Source of the DNA: DAOUKH01 sp965219875
GTDB taxonomy: Bacteria; Chloroflexota; Dehalococcoidia; SHYB01
Direction: 5' to 3'
Length of the DNA: 64,000 nt
Assembly: GCA_965219875.1 (NCBI GenBank)
Contig: CBDCOW010000005.1
Coordinates: forward strand, 62,001 to 126,000
The notes below the pieces were generated by a model, which was not told where the DNA came from, ran no database searches, and saw only the letters and a list, made by a program, of their open reading frames with translations. The first letter of the stretch is position 1, and each line of letters opens with the position of its first letter. Shown here piece by piece: positions 62,883 through 64,000 of the stretch. The translations under genes were made by a program, and so were the position numbers.

Positions 62883-64000
62883 ATGAGCGTCAAGCGCCTC
62901 GCACTGCCGATCGTGCTATTGGCCGCCGTCATAGCGACGACGACGGCCTGCACCCTATTCGGCCCCAGCCAAGCCGAGCGCGACATGGCCAAGACCATCG
63001 AGGTCTACCGCGTCCTCGAGGAGCATTACGTCGACCGCAACAACCTCGACGTCACGGCGCTGAATGAGGGCGCGGTCTCCGGCCTCCTCGAAGGCCTCGG
63101 CATCTCCTCGGAGGGCTTCGACCCCCGCATCATTCTCTCCACGATGGAGATCGAGGACATGGAGGGCCTGCTCGCCGTCTACGAGTCGCTCGAAGACAGC
63201 TACTTCTCCCGCGACGACGTCGATCTCGACGCCCTCAACGAGAGCGCCCTCATCAGCATGCTGGCGGCGCTCGAAGACCCCTTCACGGGCTACCACGCCC
63301 CGCGGGCCTACAGCCACGTCACCGGCGAGCTCATCGACGGCACCTTCTCCGGCATCGGCGCCGAGGTCACCATGGTCGACGGGCTGCCTACCATCGTCTC
63401 CCCGCTGCCCGACTCGCCGGCGGAGCGGGCAGGGGTTCTCGCCGGCGACGTGCTCATCGAGGTCGATGGGACGCCCCTCGCGGGCCTCTCTCTCTGGGAA
63501 GCCATCGACCTCGTCCGCGGCGCCAAGGGCTCCATCGCCAAGATCACCATGCGCCGCCCCGGTGTGGAAGAGCCTATCCTCTTCGAAATCGAACGCGACA
63601 CCATCGAACGCCAGACCGTCGAGGTCTACGATCTCGACGGCATCGCCCGTATCCGCCTCTCGCACTTCACCAATCCAAGCGACGAGCAGCTCGAACGCGC
63701 CCTCGAAGACCTAACCCAACAGGAGACCCGCGGTATCATCCTCGACCTGCGCAACAACCCTGGCGGCGTGATCGACTCCGTCGTCAACGTCGTCAGCGAG
63801 TTCTTCGAGGACGGCCTCGTTATGTACGAGATCAACGCCGACGGCGAGCGTACCGATCACGAAGTGCACGAGGGCGGGCTCGCGGTGGACACGCCCATGG
63901 TCGTGCTCGTCAACGCCGGCAGCGCCAGCGGCAGCGAGGTCGCCGCCGGGGCCTTTCAGTCGCGGGACCGCGCCAAGGTCGTCGGCCTTCAGACCTTCGG
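62883..64000 (+). CDS. S41-family (CtpA-like) protease, probable lipoprotein (3' truncated by window edge)
   Basis: There are 372 visible residues. The signal sequence MSVKRLALPIVLLAAVIATTTAC has a lipobox-like end (TTAC), predicting a lipid-anchored extracytoplasmic protease. Paired N-terminal helical repeats follow (YRVLEEHYVDRNNLDVTALNEGAVSGLL, YESLEDSYFSRDDVDLDALNESALISML). A PDZ domain follows (~150-225: GIGAEVTMVDGLPTIVSPLPDSPAERAGVLAGDVLIEVDG), then the tail-specific protease core with the catalytic Ser in NAGSASGSEVAAGAF. The catalytic Lys is expected just beyond the end. The duplicated N-terminal module is unusual. Confidence 0.9.
   Translation, partial: MSVKRLALPIVLLAAVIATTTACTLFGPSQAERDMAKTIEVYRVLEEHYVDRNNLDVTALNEGAVSGLLEGLGISSEGFDPRIILSTMEIEDMEGLLAVYESLEDSYFSRDDVDLDALNESALISMLAALEDPFTGYHAPRAYSHVTGELIDGTFSGIGAEVTMVDGLPTIVSPLPDSPAERAGVLAGDVLIEVDGTPLAGLSLWEAIDLVRGAKGSIAKITMRRPGVEEPILFEIERDTIERQTVEVYDLDGIARIRLSHFTNPSDEQLERALEDLTQQETRGIILDLRNNPGGVIDSVVNVVSEFFEDGLVMYEINADGERTDHEVHEGGLAVDTPMVVLVNAGSASGSEVAAGAFQSRDRAKVVGLQTF

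Overview
The window is a high-GC bacterial chromosome segment with dense, short-spaced genes on both strands and canonical -10 boxes (TATAAT, TAGAAT, TATACT) standing out in the GC-rich spacers. Gene content includes repeated CaiB/BaiF (family III) CoA-transferases, F420 genes (cofE and an F420:NADP reductase), SCP-x-type thiolases with DUF35 partners, amidohydrolases, a BKACE enzyme, MmgE/PrpD and a bacterial carB. Together these suggest an uncultured Chloroflexota lineage, perhaps SAR202/Dehalococcoidia-like. This is inference from content; no rRNA gene is present to settle it.

Layout. 1-9.4 kb: the end of rplL, an HD-domain protein, radC, a MEMO-family protein, SDR, cupin, an HMG-CoA-synthase-like/thiolase/VOC operon, a ferredoxin:thioredoxin reductase (FTR) catalytic chain, a pilin-like protein, a small HTH regulator and a membrane protein. 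9.4-16.5 kb: MmgE/PrpD, a 3-hydroxyisobutyrate-dehydrogenase-like enzyme, tRNA-Arg(TCT), a thiolase-like/DUF35 pair, a CaiB pair and an orphan VapB-like antitoxin. 16.5-24 kb: a Ser/Thr kinase with a C-terminal PQQ-type propeller, a membrane protein, pyruvate kinase, an FAD-linked oxidase, a methyltransferase and a phosphodiesterase. 24-46.8 kb: catabolic clusters (CaiB-like CoA-transferases, duplicated 250-270 aa proteins, nitroreductase, amidohydrolases, enoyl-CoA hydratases, BKACE, SDR) around housekeeping genes (carB, an ATCase-like gene, dapF). 46.8-50.6 kb: an atypical, gene-poor island of unknown proteins, an aspartic protease and a Schlafen-AlbA_2 protein separated by hairpin repeats. 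50.6-64 kb: F420 genes, two MFS transporters, a third CaiB pair, an IS5-family insertion nested in dispersed repeats, a hydroxyacid dehydrogenase, a methyltransferase and the start of an S41 protease.

The most interesting result is two genes interrupted by in-frame UGA exactly at redox-cysteine positions. They are the FTR catalytic chain (last Cys of CPC-X16-CxC-X8-CHC) and an AhpD/carboxymuconolactone-decarboxylase-like protein (second position of CxxC). Each UGA is followed at the right distance by a small perfect hairpin with G in its loop, as expected of bacterial SECIS elements. Both are best read as selenoproteins. A second pattern is that the three tandem CaiB pairs each combine one subunit that keeps the catalytic Asp with one that has lost it, suggesting heteromeric CoA-transferases.
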